This document shows, in pieces, positions 22,848-33,862 of a DNA stretch of 64,000 bases. The notes beneath the pieces are model-generated. The model saw only the letters and a program-made list of their open reading frames with translations, ran no database searches and was not told the origin of the DNA. Both the position numbers and the translations under genes were made by a program. Each line of letters begins with the position of its first letter. The stretch's first letter is position 1. The stretch is from Heracleum sosnowskyi (taxonomy: Eukaryota > Streptophyta > Magnoliopsida > Apiales > Apiaceae), in assembly GCA_030848705.1 (NCBI GenBank), contig JAUIZM010000013.1, positions 1,674,001-1,738,000 of the forward strand, written 5' to 3'.

Positions 22848-24335
22848 TCCTCCCCTTGTGAGAAAGAACTCGTCCACGAGTCTTCTGAAAGGTCTCCATA
22901 AAATTCAGACAAGTCCTTCACATTAAATGTTGGGTGGGTACGAATATTTGGAGGAAGTTCAACCTTATAGGCGTTATCATTAATCTTCTTGAGAACTGGA
23001 CAATGGCCAATTTTCCTCTCCTTAAGTTTATTATACCCTCCAGCAGGAAAACGTTCTTTACTCAAGTGAACCTAAACAAGATCTCCTTCATTAAAAGTCT
23101 TCGCCCTACGATGGATATTGGCAGCCTCCTTGTACTTGGTATTACTCTCTTCTAGTTTCTTCTTGACATCCTCGTGAACCCTTGACATCATAGTGGCGAA
23201 GTCTTCAGCCTTCTTACTAGTTGATGATAACTTTGGGATTGGTGCAAGATCCAAATAATGATTTGGAACTTTTCCGTAGACCATCTCAAATGGACTTTTC
23301 CTGGTAGAGCGATTCACCACATAATTGTAAGCAAATTCAGCTTGTGAGAGTACTAGATCCCATTATTTAGGCCTCTTTGTTGCCAAGCTTCTAAGCAAGT
23401 TCCCCAAGGTTTGATTTACAATCTCGGTTTGTCCATCCGTTTGTGGATGATGTGCACTACTAAACTTTAAGTTAGTACCAATCATCTTCCACAAACTCCT
23501 CCAAAAGTGACCAACAAATTTACTATCTCTATGTGAAACAATGGATTTTGGAATTCCATGGTGCTTCACCACATCACGGAAGTAAAGATTAGCAACATAT
23601 GAAGCATCCATAGTCTAAATGGGCCATTTTGGAGAACCGATCACCAACAACAAAAATGGAATCGTTACCTCTTTCAGCCCTTGGTAAACCAACTACGAAG
23701 TCCATGCTAACATCCTCCCACGAGGAATTCGGAATCGGCAAAGGACTATAATAACCTGTGTTTTGGGCACCTCCTTTGCATGTTTGGCATATTCTACACC
23801 TCTTCACGTAATGGTTCACATCTCGATAAATAGTTGGCCAAAAATACTTGTCTTTGACAAGTAAAACAGTCTTATCTCTGCCAAAGTGTCCACCAAGTCC
23901 TCCTAGTCCTCCTGAATGTAGTTCTTTGATGATGTATTCCCTAAGAGAGCATTTTGGAATACACAAATGGTTGTCCTTGAAAAGAAAGCCGTCTTGAAGT
24001 ATATAATCAGCTTGCTGTCCAGATTTGCAATTTTCCCAAATACGCCCAAAATCTTCGTCTTTGGAATACATGTTTGGAATGGAATTGAACACATCAAGTT
24101 TCGCGCTTATTGAGTTGAGAAGAGAAACTCTCCTGCTAAGTGCTCCGGCCACTTGATTATGTTTCCCACTCTTATGTTTTAGCACAAAAGTATATTCTTG
24201 TAAGAAAGCAACCCACTTTGCATGCCTTTGATTTAAGTTTCCTTGATTATTGATATGATTTAAAGCTTCATGATCAGAGTTTAGTATGAATTCCCTTTGA
24301 ATGAGGTAGGGACGTCAATGACAAAGGGCTTGGAC
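22848..24335 (-). pseudogene. Element X pol remnant: integrase and C-terminus (unit 1)
   Basis: Pieces in three frames: 24185-23589 (HHCC zinc finger with HSGGLGGLGGHFGRDKT and CRICQTC; start of the DDE core at SMDFVVGLP), 23611-23363 (HPQTDGQTE) and 23320-22799 (C-terminal domain). The second DDE position reads SHRDSKF where active elements have SDRDSKF, so that Asp is His. Frameshifts separate the pieces. The copy in unit 2 shares the His. Confidence 0.8.
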
Positions 24336-24339
24336 TATT

Positions 24340-24872
24340 AGTACTAGAAGTTTAGCAAATTAAGTGTATAGTACTAGAAGTTTCTGGAATTATTAGTTTA
24401 AGTTGTATCTTCCTGGAGCCTATAAATATCCAGGTTTGTAAACCTTTTGGGCACTTATCAATAAAGATTTTACCTACAAATTTCTTAGCAACTACCAAAA
24501 TTTGCTTTGTTTAACCATTATATTCAGTCTCTCCTTCAACTCCCAGTTCTACTACTTTACTAGGCTGCATCAGGTGGTATCAGAGCTACCTTGATCCGTC
24601 TCGATTCTGCTTAAGCATGGCTCCCCGAAGAGGTGGCAGAAATGCTGCTGCACGAACTGACGCTGCAGACCCAAGAGAAGAAGTGAATGAATTAAGGAGG
24701 CAAGTTGAGATTCTGACCCAACGCCTGGCTCAACTGGAATCATCTAACCATGATGATGAGGAATCCGAGTCAGAGAGTATGTTCAACAATCTGTTTCACA
24801 ATCGAAATCCTCGACATGAAGCACCTGTTCGAGAAAATCGAAGGTGGGATTCTAATTTTAAGATTGAAATTC
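24340..24872 (+). mobile_element. Gypsy element Y remnant (LTR end, leader, gag start), unit 1
   Basis: The last part of a plus-strand LTR ends GGCTGCATCA at about 24572. A primer-binding site TGGTATCAGAGC (initiator Met tRNA type) follows, then gag from ATG 24617. Gag is cut after NFKIEIP at about 24872, where the sequence passes into the X LTR. Y has no other coding DNA. Both units have the same Y-to-X junction, so the truncation predates the duplication. Confidence 0.8.
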
Positions 24873-24889
24873 CTAGGAAACTGAAATGA
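24617..24889 (+). pseudogene. Truncated gag N-terminus of element Y (unit 1)
   Basis: About 85 residues of a gypsy gag N-terminus: an Arg/Gly-rich start (MAPRRGGRNAAA), a coiled-coil EEVNELRRQVEILTQRL, an acidic spacer, and RWDSNFKIEIP, where intact relatives continue into the capsid-like region. The last five codons come from the adjacent X LTR. Confidence 0.75.
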
Positions 24890-25195
24890 CAATCAAAGGG
24901 GAAGGAGAACAATAAGCAAAGCTTTATGTTAGTATATTTTAGAAATCTGTATCACCAATCTGCCCTCAAAGCATTCAGGGTCTCCTATTTATAGGGCTGA
25001 ATATGGTAAATGATAAGTTACATATTAATTCTAGGGACATGAATAGATATAGGCATAATTAATAGATGTATAAAACTGCCAGCAAGCCAAAAGTCATTCA
25101 TTTAATCTGATTTTCAGATGCCTTCTTAAGGAAATTCTGGAAGTTGGTTTTTAGATCAGAACATTCTAGAATAACATATGTTCTGCACTTTACCA
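24873..25195 (-). repeat. Element X right LTR remainder, unit 1
   Basis: The match to the left LTR resumes at CTAGGAAACTGAAATGAC and runs to CTTTACCA. About 18 LTR bases that should precede it (AAGGCAG then an A run) are missing, consistent with a deletion reaching from Y into X. Confidence 0.8.
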
Positions 25196-25200
25196 CTATC

Positions 25201-28092
25201 ATCAGTTAAAATTTTACATGCTCTTGTTCACTCTATCCCTTACTTGGCTCGTATGTGAATTAGGAAGTTATGCATCCTTTTTGTTATTCTGTTAGATCTT
25301 ATATATGCATACACAATTTTATATTTAAAAAAAAAGCTTTCTGAAACAAACTCAAAAGCATATGGAAAGTTGAAATATCACGTACCCTACTACTGAAATG
25401 ATGGAAACAGGGATTAAGGAAAGTGGTTTTTGTTATGCTGTCACAGAATGAGAGTTCGCTGACAAACCTCCAAGATCTCTGAGAAGAGGAGAAAAGAAGA
25501 CGATAGTGACTTGTTGGCTTGGTTAACCATGGATGACATAGATTTGTGTTCAATTTTCTAGTAGGTACTTTTCCATCTAAAAAAATTAGGTTAATTATCT
25601 CTTTTTTTATGTATTATGATTTGTCATAATGTTTGTATATATCAGATGAATAGAATATTGGGAATGTGTTGGGATATGTTTAGAATTAAAAAAAAATTGT
25701 TTCCTTCATAAATTCTTTGGGGCCTTTTTCACATTTACATCTTGATCTTATATATGTAAAACAAAGTCATAATTGAAAGAGAATTAGAGCGTTTTAGGGT
25801 GATGGCAGAAATTACCCATTTTTTTGGATAAAAAAATAAAAATATCAATTCTGAAATTCAATGGTTATTTATAACAAATGGGATACCCAACTGGTATTTG
25901 GGTATCTGGTTTTGTACAAGATACGCATTTGTGAATGGGGTATTCAAAATATTTTTTTTGTGATACCCATTTGTCAGTTGGGTATCTAGTACAAATGCAT
26001 TTTAGTGTTACCCAATTTCCAGTGGGGTATCTTATATAATTGTGATACCCAACTGGCAGTTGGGTATCCCAATGGGTAAAAACAACCATCTCACTCAGAA
26101 ATTGTTATTTTTATTAATTTTTATCAAAAAATTGTTATTTTTAACAATTTGTCAGCTTTTTATATGAACTACAATATGCAAACTTTATGGAAGAACAAGA
26201 AACAATAGCTTTAGCTAAAACTACATATATTTGTGTGCAATTAGCTAGCAAGTACTCTTCCTTGTGACGAATCAAGGTGATTTTTCTGGTCGACTATGAT
26301 GTTGTTTTGTTTCATGATTTGTTTCTTGGTCCTAATTTGGACTTGCACGTCGTCTTGTACATTACTTTGGAGATACAGTTATGATAGTCACAAAATGCTT
26401 ATAATTCATTTGATCCATCACTTTGATATCTGTTGGCATGTATGTGATGTAGGCAACTATGCAGTCCTTTGTCTTGCTAGATCTTGTTCTCGTATATGTT
26501 AATGTAATTTACAATATTAAAGCTTTCAATATTTATTCTTAGGGTACGCTTCCTTCTCACAAGTCAAGGTTCAGTTGTTTTTGACTGTGGTATTGTTTGG
26601 TTTTGCAATTTGTTAATGGGTTATTAGATAGAACTTATCTAGTTATAAAGATCTTGTGGTTAAAATTGTTGATGTTCTTTAGCATTCCCTCGTTCTCTTT
26701 ACTACTATTTCTTTTGACTGGTATATGTAGGAAATGCCTGGGATTTTGTTGTCACACATGTTATTTGCAAGGACTACATCATATCAAATTGTACGGAAGA
26801 ACTAGAAACCTAGGATATCGAAAGCTTATATGTATTGCATACTATGTGCCTTCACTCTATCTTCTACTCTCTTTGTCTCTCTGTATGTATTCGGTGTTAT
26901 TTAACTCATTTTTCAAATATTTGGTTTAAAATGATGAAGAAGCGTTGATGTTGGGTGTAAGAAACATGGGGTTTCTTAGATCGAGAAGATGTTTTCCAGT
27001 CCAAAAACTCAGGCTAGAGAAGAAAAAGAGGATGACGGTGATTGGTTGGCTTTGTTAACCTTGGACAAGGAGATTTTTGTTCAATTCAGTGGTAAGTGCT
27101 CTTTCTATCCAGGTTAAATTTATGACTGATTTTTCTTTGGTTTTTCATCCAAAACTAACCTAAGTTTGTGTGTCTTTTGTTGAAAGAAAATAATCATATT
27201 TTTTTAGAAAAATATCAGAGATTTAAAGGACTACATCATGCTTAAGCATAAGGAAGAACTAGAAGCATGAACTTAAGCTAAAATTTGATAAATTGTATTT
27301 CATAAATTCGTGGGACATTCTTTTTTTTCACCTCAATGCTCGGAGTATACTATATTTTCTTTTACATGAGCTTTGCAATGATTGTGGATATTAAATGATA
27401 AAAATGTGTATCAATGCCCTTAAGCTGTCTCAGATTAAAAACCATAGTCCTTTTACCTTTCACATATATTCCGTTTGACATTTGATTATAATCGTAAAGA
27501 TTTTGGAGTGGGATTATATTTCATGTGACCAAGTACCGAATTAAGTGCAAAAGTCTTAATGGAAGAAATTTGGTTCTATTAACAATCGGAAAGAATTTCA
27601 GGAACTATATTAAAAATTTTAATTCCCTAAAACAGACTCCTACTGAAATTTTATGCCTTCAGAACTTGAAATCTAAATTCGCTACTATTTAATTTATCAA
27701 ATTATCAACATGGATTAATCATGTGAAATGATTCCTGTTATATGTTGGGCAATGGGATCAACTATAGGACGCAGGCAACCCACATCCTTTCTGAAAGTCC
27801 AAACTCCCTACTTAAATATTCCTACACTAGTGAGTCAGTGACTTATGCAACCTTTCCTAAGTTATCCAAGAAAACCTAAATAGACAACAAAAACATTACA
27901 ATATTTGAGGATATAGAAAGAAAGTTATTACTCCTTCAACTTTTTGTTAGTTTTGAAACTTTGTTAGTTTTGAAATGTGTTACTGCTCTGAAAATTATCT
28001 GTGTGTTGGTACTCGTCAAGAGGGATTAATATCCATTAGATAACCTTTATAGCCATATCTGCTCTGAAAATTATCTGCTCTGAAAATTATCT
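25201..28092. other. Upstream region of K1, unit 1: no confirmed gene, two possible short exons
   Basis: Two similar short open stretches occur: 25490-25555 (EDDSDLLAWLTMDD) and 27025-27092 (EDDGDWLALLTLDKEIFVQF, ending at donor GTAAGTGC). Each follows a related non-coding block with CAAGTACTC and ATCAAGGT motifs (about 26250, 26550; also 22420). They may be tandemly duplicated 5' exons of the kinase gene, but I cannot show that they are spliced to it. The rest is AT-rich. Confidence 0.45.
25869..26085. repeat. GATACCC / GGGTATC repeat cluster (unit 1)
   Basis: About eight occurrences of GATACCCA or its complement TGGGTATC, spaced 20-60 bases and often paired as inverted repeats (GGGATACCCAACTGG with CAGTTGGGTATCCC). 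In unit 2 (52086-52268) one inverted pair near the right end is missing. Confidence 0.75.
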
Positions 28093-28518
28093 GTGTGTTG
28101 GTACTCGACCATAGAAGATGAAGATTGTTCAATACCTGAGGTGAAAAGTACCAACCACAAACTTGAACAAGCAGGAGATATGATGGTAAATTCCTCTAAT
28201 GGTTGGCACCATAAAAAGCAGTCTTCTTCTCGAATGAAAATCATAAGAAGGGTCAGTGGTCTTCTTTCATTTACAGCTCGGGCCTTCTCAGGTAAGCCTA
28301 TACTCTTCCCTTATCAATGTATATACATATTTCAACTCGATAGGGCAACATTGGTGGTGTTAACTGGTCTGTAAAGCCATCGTCTCTGTGGATTCCTCAA
28401 TATCTTACCATGAGGGTTTGTAGGATTTTGGCTCTTTAACAGGAAAATGGTTTGTGCGTTTGTTGTTTTTTTACCATATTTATATATGCCATTGGTAAAT
28501 AGATAATATAGATAATCA

Positions 28519-29300
28519 TTTTTTTTTAAAACTTAAGGCAAATTTTATTCAAGATCTTGAGAGATTACATTGATAAGGAAGGAAGGAAGGTACTGACACC
28601 CATTCAAGATCTTGAGAGATTTCTGCCATTGCTCAAGAAGATTATTAGCTGAATTAACTACCCTTTGAGGAGTTTGGGACTTGCTTTTCCATACCACTGT
28701 ATTCCTGTGAGACCATACCCCCAAGTCAACATACATAGTAATTCAATGTCCTGATTTGTCCACGACTCAAACACATCCACCAAACATTGCGTAACTGCTT
28801 TGCCTATAAAAACTTGAAAGTTAATGTGGACTATTTCCCAGCATCACTGAGTAAAAGGGCAGGGCCAAAAAACATGCTCCAGAGTTTCTTCTGCCGACTT
28901 GCAGATTGGACATTGAGAAGCAATATCAACGTGCCTTCACTGTAGATTAACAAGAGTTGGCAGACAATTATGAATAGATCTCCAGAAAAAAAAAATTACC
29001 TTTGGAGGAACGAATAAAGACCACATCTTCGACCAATTCAAACCTATATGAGCACTTGTAGACTGGCCATATCCATTAGATAACCTTTATAGCCACTCTT
29101 AACCGTATAGTTCCCTTTTTTCGTCATCAATCCAAAATGAAGAATCCTCTTTCACATTCAAACTTCTGGGGATCCCGAGGATTTTAGCAACATCTTGTGC
29201 ATTAAAATGTCCCTTATCAGGTCATCTATATGTTACAGATTCAAATCATGATTTAAGTCTTGTACTAACCTAATTCTCCCATGATAAAACATTGGTTGCC
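28519..29300 (-). mobile_element. LINE (L1-type) 3' fragment in a K1 intron (unit 1)
   Basis: On the minus strand, broken frames read GNYTVKSGYK, then FVPPKV, RSIHNCLPTLVNLQ, CPICKSAEETLEHVFWPCPF, the zinc-binding end (zf-RVT) of plant LINE reverse transcriptases. A run of nine T at 28519-28527 on the plus strand would be the poly-A tail. It is 5'-truncated and has stops and frameshifts. A 25-base block (ATCCATTAGATAACC...) at 29071 also occurs at 28031, outside the fragment. Confidence 0.8.
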
Positions 29301-31078
29301 CCCTCCCTCCCTTCCCCGATGATTTTTTTGCTCCTTATACCTGTAAGAATAAGTATTATAGCATTTACTACATGATCATGATCATGTTTCAAGAGTTTAT
29401 TTTCCCGCAGTCAATGGAGATGCAAAGACGTCAGGATACAAGAATCGTAACAGCTTCTTATCCTTACATCATTGGGTGAGACGGAAACCTTGGAACCAGG
29501 AAGAAGTTCTTCAGTCATCAAAGTTAAAGCGTTTCACATTAAATGATATCAGTAAAGCTACCAATAAGTTCGACAGTGTGTTGGGGGAAGGTGGTTTTGG
29601 TCGTGTTTATAAAGGTTGGGTTAAAGAAAATACATTTGCTGCTGCAAAATGGGGGACTGGCCTGGGAATTGCAGTAAAGTCATCACATGGAAGTAGTGCC
29701 CAAGGTTACAAGGAGTGGTTGGTAAGTATTTATTATCTTCTTATCTAATTGTTTTTCCTGTTAACTTTTACTCTCTCTTGTTTAAATTTCAATTAAGCTG
29801 GCTTAATAACTCTGTGCCACCTCTGACAACAGGCATAAATTAAATTTCTGGGGGAACTTAGTCATCCCAATATTATTGAATTAATCGGGTACTGTTTAGA
29901 AGGTAAACAAAGACTTCTAGTATTCGAGTTCATGCCTCATGGAAGCTTGGACAAGCATCTCTTCAAGAGTGAGTTTCTCGATATTATTAGCTCTTATCCA
30001 GTTAAATACTCCCTACTAGAGGACCATTATATGATATTTAATTTAAAATTTTGAAAGTATACTATGATGTTGCAAAGAGATGCTATAACTTTTGGCATTG
30101 CAGAAGGTATTTAATTGATGAAAATCTAAATGAGGTATAAAACCAGTTACTCTGCTAACACACCAGTTTTACATTATAAACGATGTTAGATAATGTGGTA
30201 AAGTGGTAGTAACATATATAATTTCAAAAGTATCTCCAATATTTTAATTTCAGTCTCAATATTAACATCGAGGCTGTGTAGATTAACTGATTTATGATGT
30301 GATTACCTGATTCAATTACAACAGGGGGTTCTCACTTTAAACCACTCTCTTGGAAACTTCGTACAAGTATTGCTCTTGGTGCAGCAAAGGGGCTTGCATA
30401 TCTTCACAGTGCAGAAGCAAATGTGATTTATCGTGATCTCAAAACCGCCAATATATTGATTGATTCTGTATGTGGGACAATTTTATTGTTAGAATTTACT
30501 GTTATCTAGTAAATTAGAGTTATAGTTTGCCTGACAAACTTTCTATGACTGATTGCCAGAGATACAACGCAAAGCTCTCTGATTTTGGTTTTGCAAAATA
30601 TGGGCCTGAAGAGGACCAGTCCCACGTATCTACAAGAATTGCTGGAACAATTGTTACCTAGCTCCGGAATATGCAATTAGAGGTTATTTTTTCACAAAAT
30701 CGAATGGCAAAACTGGCTGAACATAATTTATATATGTTATTATCTTCCTTGAGAAAGTTTGATCACTCTTTCCGTGTGGTCTCTTTACTTTCTCCTACAG
30801 TCCTACACCGGCTCCCTTGAGGACAATTAGTATAATTTTATTCTTCTTCTGAACATCCTAGGCTGAGAAACCATACTAGGGTCTAAGGCTAGCTACTGTA
30901 TCTCTGGTCAAGTAAGGGTAGTAGTACACAAATCTCCATGTCCTTGATGTGCATGTTTTCATATATCTCACTTAACTTCACGAAGAAGCACATTAGGCAT
31001 TGAGTTTGGTTTATAAGCTTAGGTACCACTACCCTCAACTACAACAAATCATGGAGGTCTGTAGTAGGCCGCTCTACC

Positions 31079-31300
31079 AGGTTAGTGGGTCAGTGTACTT
31101 TACACTTATGTTCGATTCGAATTTGGGTACTTTACACTTATGGATCCATTAGGTTAGTGGGTCATTGTACTGTACACTTTTGTTCAATTCGAATTTGGGT
31201 ACTTTATGCTTATGGCTCTACCAGGTTAGTGGGTCTGTATACTTTACACTTATGTCAATTCGAACTCAGGTCTCATAATAGTCCAGAGAAGTACCTAGGT
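31079..31300 (+). repeat. 72-bp minisatellite in the last K1 intron (unit 1)
   Basis: Three units of exactly 72 bp start with GTTAGTGGGT at 31081, 31153 and 31225; a partial fourth follows. Because 72 is a multiple of three, the array stays open in one frame and makes a spurious 72-codon reading frame. Confidence 0.85.
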
Positions 31301-32637
31301 TGATTAGTGTACTTTACGCTTACTCTGGATTTGAATTCAGGATAGGCCCGATTTTTAGATTAAGACTCGCTACTTTTACAAGTTGTCGTGTAGGTATATT
31401 TAGGGACTCTAATCTTGAATATGTGATTATACTAAAATCAGCTTTGTTACCCACATGATACCTCTCATGCTAGATAACACATCATTTTGAAAATAGTTCA
31501 AATCCGGCCCAGTGACGAGGTTTAAGTGACGAGGTTTGTAACATCCCAGTGGTCTCATACACTGAGTATAGTTTATAAGTTTAACTACCACTACCAAGTG
31601 CACAAACAAATTATATTGGGGCTTGTTGATTACATTTGGGAAAATGTACTTTGCGCTTCTTTTCGATAAGAATCCGGAATAGACCCAATTTTTTTTTATC
31701 AAGGATCGAGATTTAACACAGTCTGTCACATTAGGGATCACAGACCGTTGCTTTTGTATAATCCATATGCATTCCTTTGTTCCTTACTTATTTTGTAGCT
31801 TTCATTAGTGCAAACCAATCTAGTGACTATTCTTATGCAGGTTATTTAACAAAGAAAAGCGATGTCTATAGCTTTGGAGTTGTTCTCCTAGAAATTTTAA
31901 CAGGACGAAGTGTGAATGAGAGACATCTCCTAGAGACAGGATATGACCTAATTTCCTGGGCTATGCCTTACCTTACCAGCGAGAACGGGATTTTGTATGT
32001 CATGGATGCAGAGATCAAAGGCCAATATACTATAAGAGCAGCACTAGGAGCTTTTTCCCTCGCACTCAAGTGCATCTCAGCAGATCCGAAATCAAGACCA
32101 GACGCAAACCAGGTGGTACAAGAATTAGAGCAGCTTCAGGATTTGGAAAACTCGGAAAATATCAGAAGTGAAACCCTGCAGACAGTCTTGTAGCATGGCT
32201 GTATAAAAACCAATATCTGCCAGGTCTTTAGATTATTAACAGACATTGGGGAAAAACTTGACGTGAATACCAGTAACTGGGATTAGAGTTGTATGGTAAA
32301 CTCTACAGATAATGAGGCACATATTTATGAATTTATTAAAACTAATGAATTATATAAAAAGGATTAGAAACTTTTAAATTTCATAATTTTTTTTTGTTAA
32401 TACACCTCAAATCTAACATTTGACTGTTATGTAAAAGTTGTACAAAAATCAATTGGCAACAGCTCTAATTACATATTTTTAAAACAGGTTCAAACTCTAA
32501 ATCAGTAGTGGTCTAGTGGATGTGTTCAAATGTAGAGGTCAGAACTCCTTGTTGCGTCCAAATATGAAATAATTCAGTCGGAAGTTTCACATGTCCTTGT
32601 TGCGTACTATTGACATTATAGCAATAACATTCATGGG

Positions 32638-32795
32638 TAGGCCTGTAATTCGAGTCGGGCGGCTCGCGAGCCCGACCCGACTCGGCTCGTTTAGTAAGGC
32701 AAGGCTCGGCTCGACTCGAACTCGTTAACGAGCCGAGCTCGAATTAATATCCGGCTCGAACACGCCCGCCCGGCTTGACTCGAATTACAGCCTTA
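32638..32795. mobile_element. hAT-type MITE, 158 bp (unit 1)
   Basis: Terminal inverted repeats are TAGGCCTGTAATTCGAGTC on the left and the complement of TAAGGCTGTAATTCGAGTC on the right. The 8-bp target duplication TTCATGGG lies at 32630-32637 and 32796-32803, as for hAT elements. The interior is GC-rich and built from GGCTCG/CGAGCC words, unlike its surroundings. Confidence 0.9.
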
Positions 32796-32962
32796 TTCAT
32801 GGGGCTCATATAGTTGGCCTTGTATTTACATGTACCGCGGTATGATATGTTGTATAAAAATCGTCTACCTGGATCATCATTTTTACATAATTAGGTTACG
32901 TTGATCGGAAATGAAATAACAATGTGAAGAAAAGATAATCAACCTGTGTCATTATAATTATC

Positions 32963-33862
32963 TTGAATTTTGTGGTTTATGAGTTCCAACAACTTCAACA
33001 GGCGGAAATTGTGAAGCGGAACAACCGCCTTATATCATCTTCCATTCGACAATTGTGTTACCGCTTCTCTCTTGATGAAATGCAGCGAGCGACATCTAAC
33101 TTCCACGATGAATTAGTGATCGGGAAAGGTGGTTTTGGAAATGTTTACAAAGGGACTCTTGCAGTTAGGGAGACACCAAGTATAGTTGCCATAAAAAGGT
33201 TAAGATCCATGTCCAACCAAGGTTCAGCAGAATTCCTGACAGAAATTCACATGCTTTCAAAACTTCGACACAGCCATCTAGTGTCTTTGATCGGTTATTG
33301 CGACGAAGGTTGTGAGATGATTTTGGTTTATGAGTTTATGCCTGGTGGCACACTAGCTGATCATCTGTATAAAAGGGTCAGACGAGGTGGTACTTCTCTG
33401 CCACCTCTGTCATGGATTCGACGCCTCAAGATTTGCATCGGTGCAGCCCAAGGACTGGACTACCTTCACACTGGTACAGGCATTCAGCACAGAATCATAC
33501 ACCGTGATGTGAAGACCACTAACATTCTACTTGATGAGAATTTTGCAGCTAAGATTTCGGATTTCGGATTATCTAAAGTAAGTCCAGCAAATCAGGCAAA
33601 CACATGCATAAGCACTCATGTCAAAGGAACCTTCGGATATTTCGACCCATATTATTTCCAAACCCGGACACTGACAAGGAAATCCGACGTGTATGCCTTT
33701 GGTGTTGTGTTATTTGAGGTCTTGTGTGGAAGGCCAGCAGTGGACCACAGTTTGGACGAAGAGCAAATGGGTTTAGCTCTTTGGGCACAACACTGCTTCA
33801 GAGAGGAACGCTTAGCCTTAGCCTTAGCCTTGCAAGAAAAGAGCAGAGAATATTATGGCTGA
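32963..33862 (+). pseudogene. K2: CrRLK1L (FERONIA-like) kinase domain, C-lobe lost (unit 1)
   Basis: One exon encodes about 299 residues: juxtamembrane-like FSLDEMQRATSNF, glycine loop GKGGFGNVYKG (54-64), VAIK lysine (78), alpha-C Glu (94), HRDVKTTNILLD (180-191), DFG (200-202) and KSDVYAFGVVLFEVLCGRPAV. The wording matches CrRLK1L kinases, without any malectin-like or membrane region upstream. The APE-equivalent reads DPYYF, with Tyr for Glu. After WAQHC the domain breaks off: about 45 residues expected before MAEVVVGLESALALQEK are missing, replaced by a ~35-bp copy of sequence from 50 bp downstream, and the frame ends in TGA. No ATG opens the exon (the frame starts TTG), so an upstream exon is needed or was lost; an acceptor-like AACAG ends at 33000. 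Confidence 0.8.

Larger units (their letters stand above)
22490..25195 (-). mobile_element. Gypsy element X, unit-1 copy (internally deleted)
   Basis: The left LTR begins TGATGAGGAGC at 22490 after CTATC (22485-22489). The right LTR ends CTTTACCA at 25195 followed by CTATC (25196-25200), a matching 5-bp target duplication. Coding runs on the minus strand. Integrase and C-terminal parts remain; gag, protease and most of RT/RNase H are gone through a deletion at about 24339-24358 that joins X to element Y in its right LTR. Small lesions also mark the integrase: a 17-bp loss near 23612 and a 9-bp repeat near 23904. Confidence 0.85.
28093..32193 (+). pseudogene. K1: RLCK-VII-type kinase behind a tandem-kinase linker (unit 1)
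   Basis: Exons: linker to 28291, then 29411-29721, 29833-29968, 30325-30467, 30560-30682 and 31841-32193. The kinase has GEGGFGRVYKG, IAVK, YRDLKTANILID, SDFGFAK and KSDVYSFGVVLLEILTGR, typical of receptor-like cytoplasmic kinases of the PBL group. Two lesions disable it. A TAA at 29836-29838 replaces the expected Glu codon in the third exon. One base is missing near 30653, leaving that exon 123 nt against 124 in K3. The linker exon (TIEDEDCSIPEV ... QSSSRMKIIRR ... LLSFTARAFSG) resembles the K2-K3 linker, so K1 probably descends from the same two-kinase gene but has no first kinase. No ATG opens the first visible exon. Unit 2 has the same lesions. Confidence 0.8.

Noticed and set aside
29476..29748. 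Stand-alone 90-aa mini-kinase
   Set aside because: It is one exon of K1 reading into its intron; the exon ends at 29721 with a GT donor.
31079..31300. Possible CRISPR-like array
   Set aside because: Units are contiguous tandem repeats without unique spacers, and the DNA is plant nuclear.
31085..31303. 72-codon open frame with repeated peptide
   Set aside because: It is the translation of a 72-bp minisatellite in an intron, kept open because the period is a multiple of three.
32643..32790. GC-rich GGCTCG stretch as a CpG island or promoter of K2
   Set aside because: It has inverted repeats and an 8-bp TTCATGGG duplication, so it is a hAT-type MITE.
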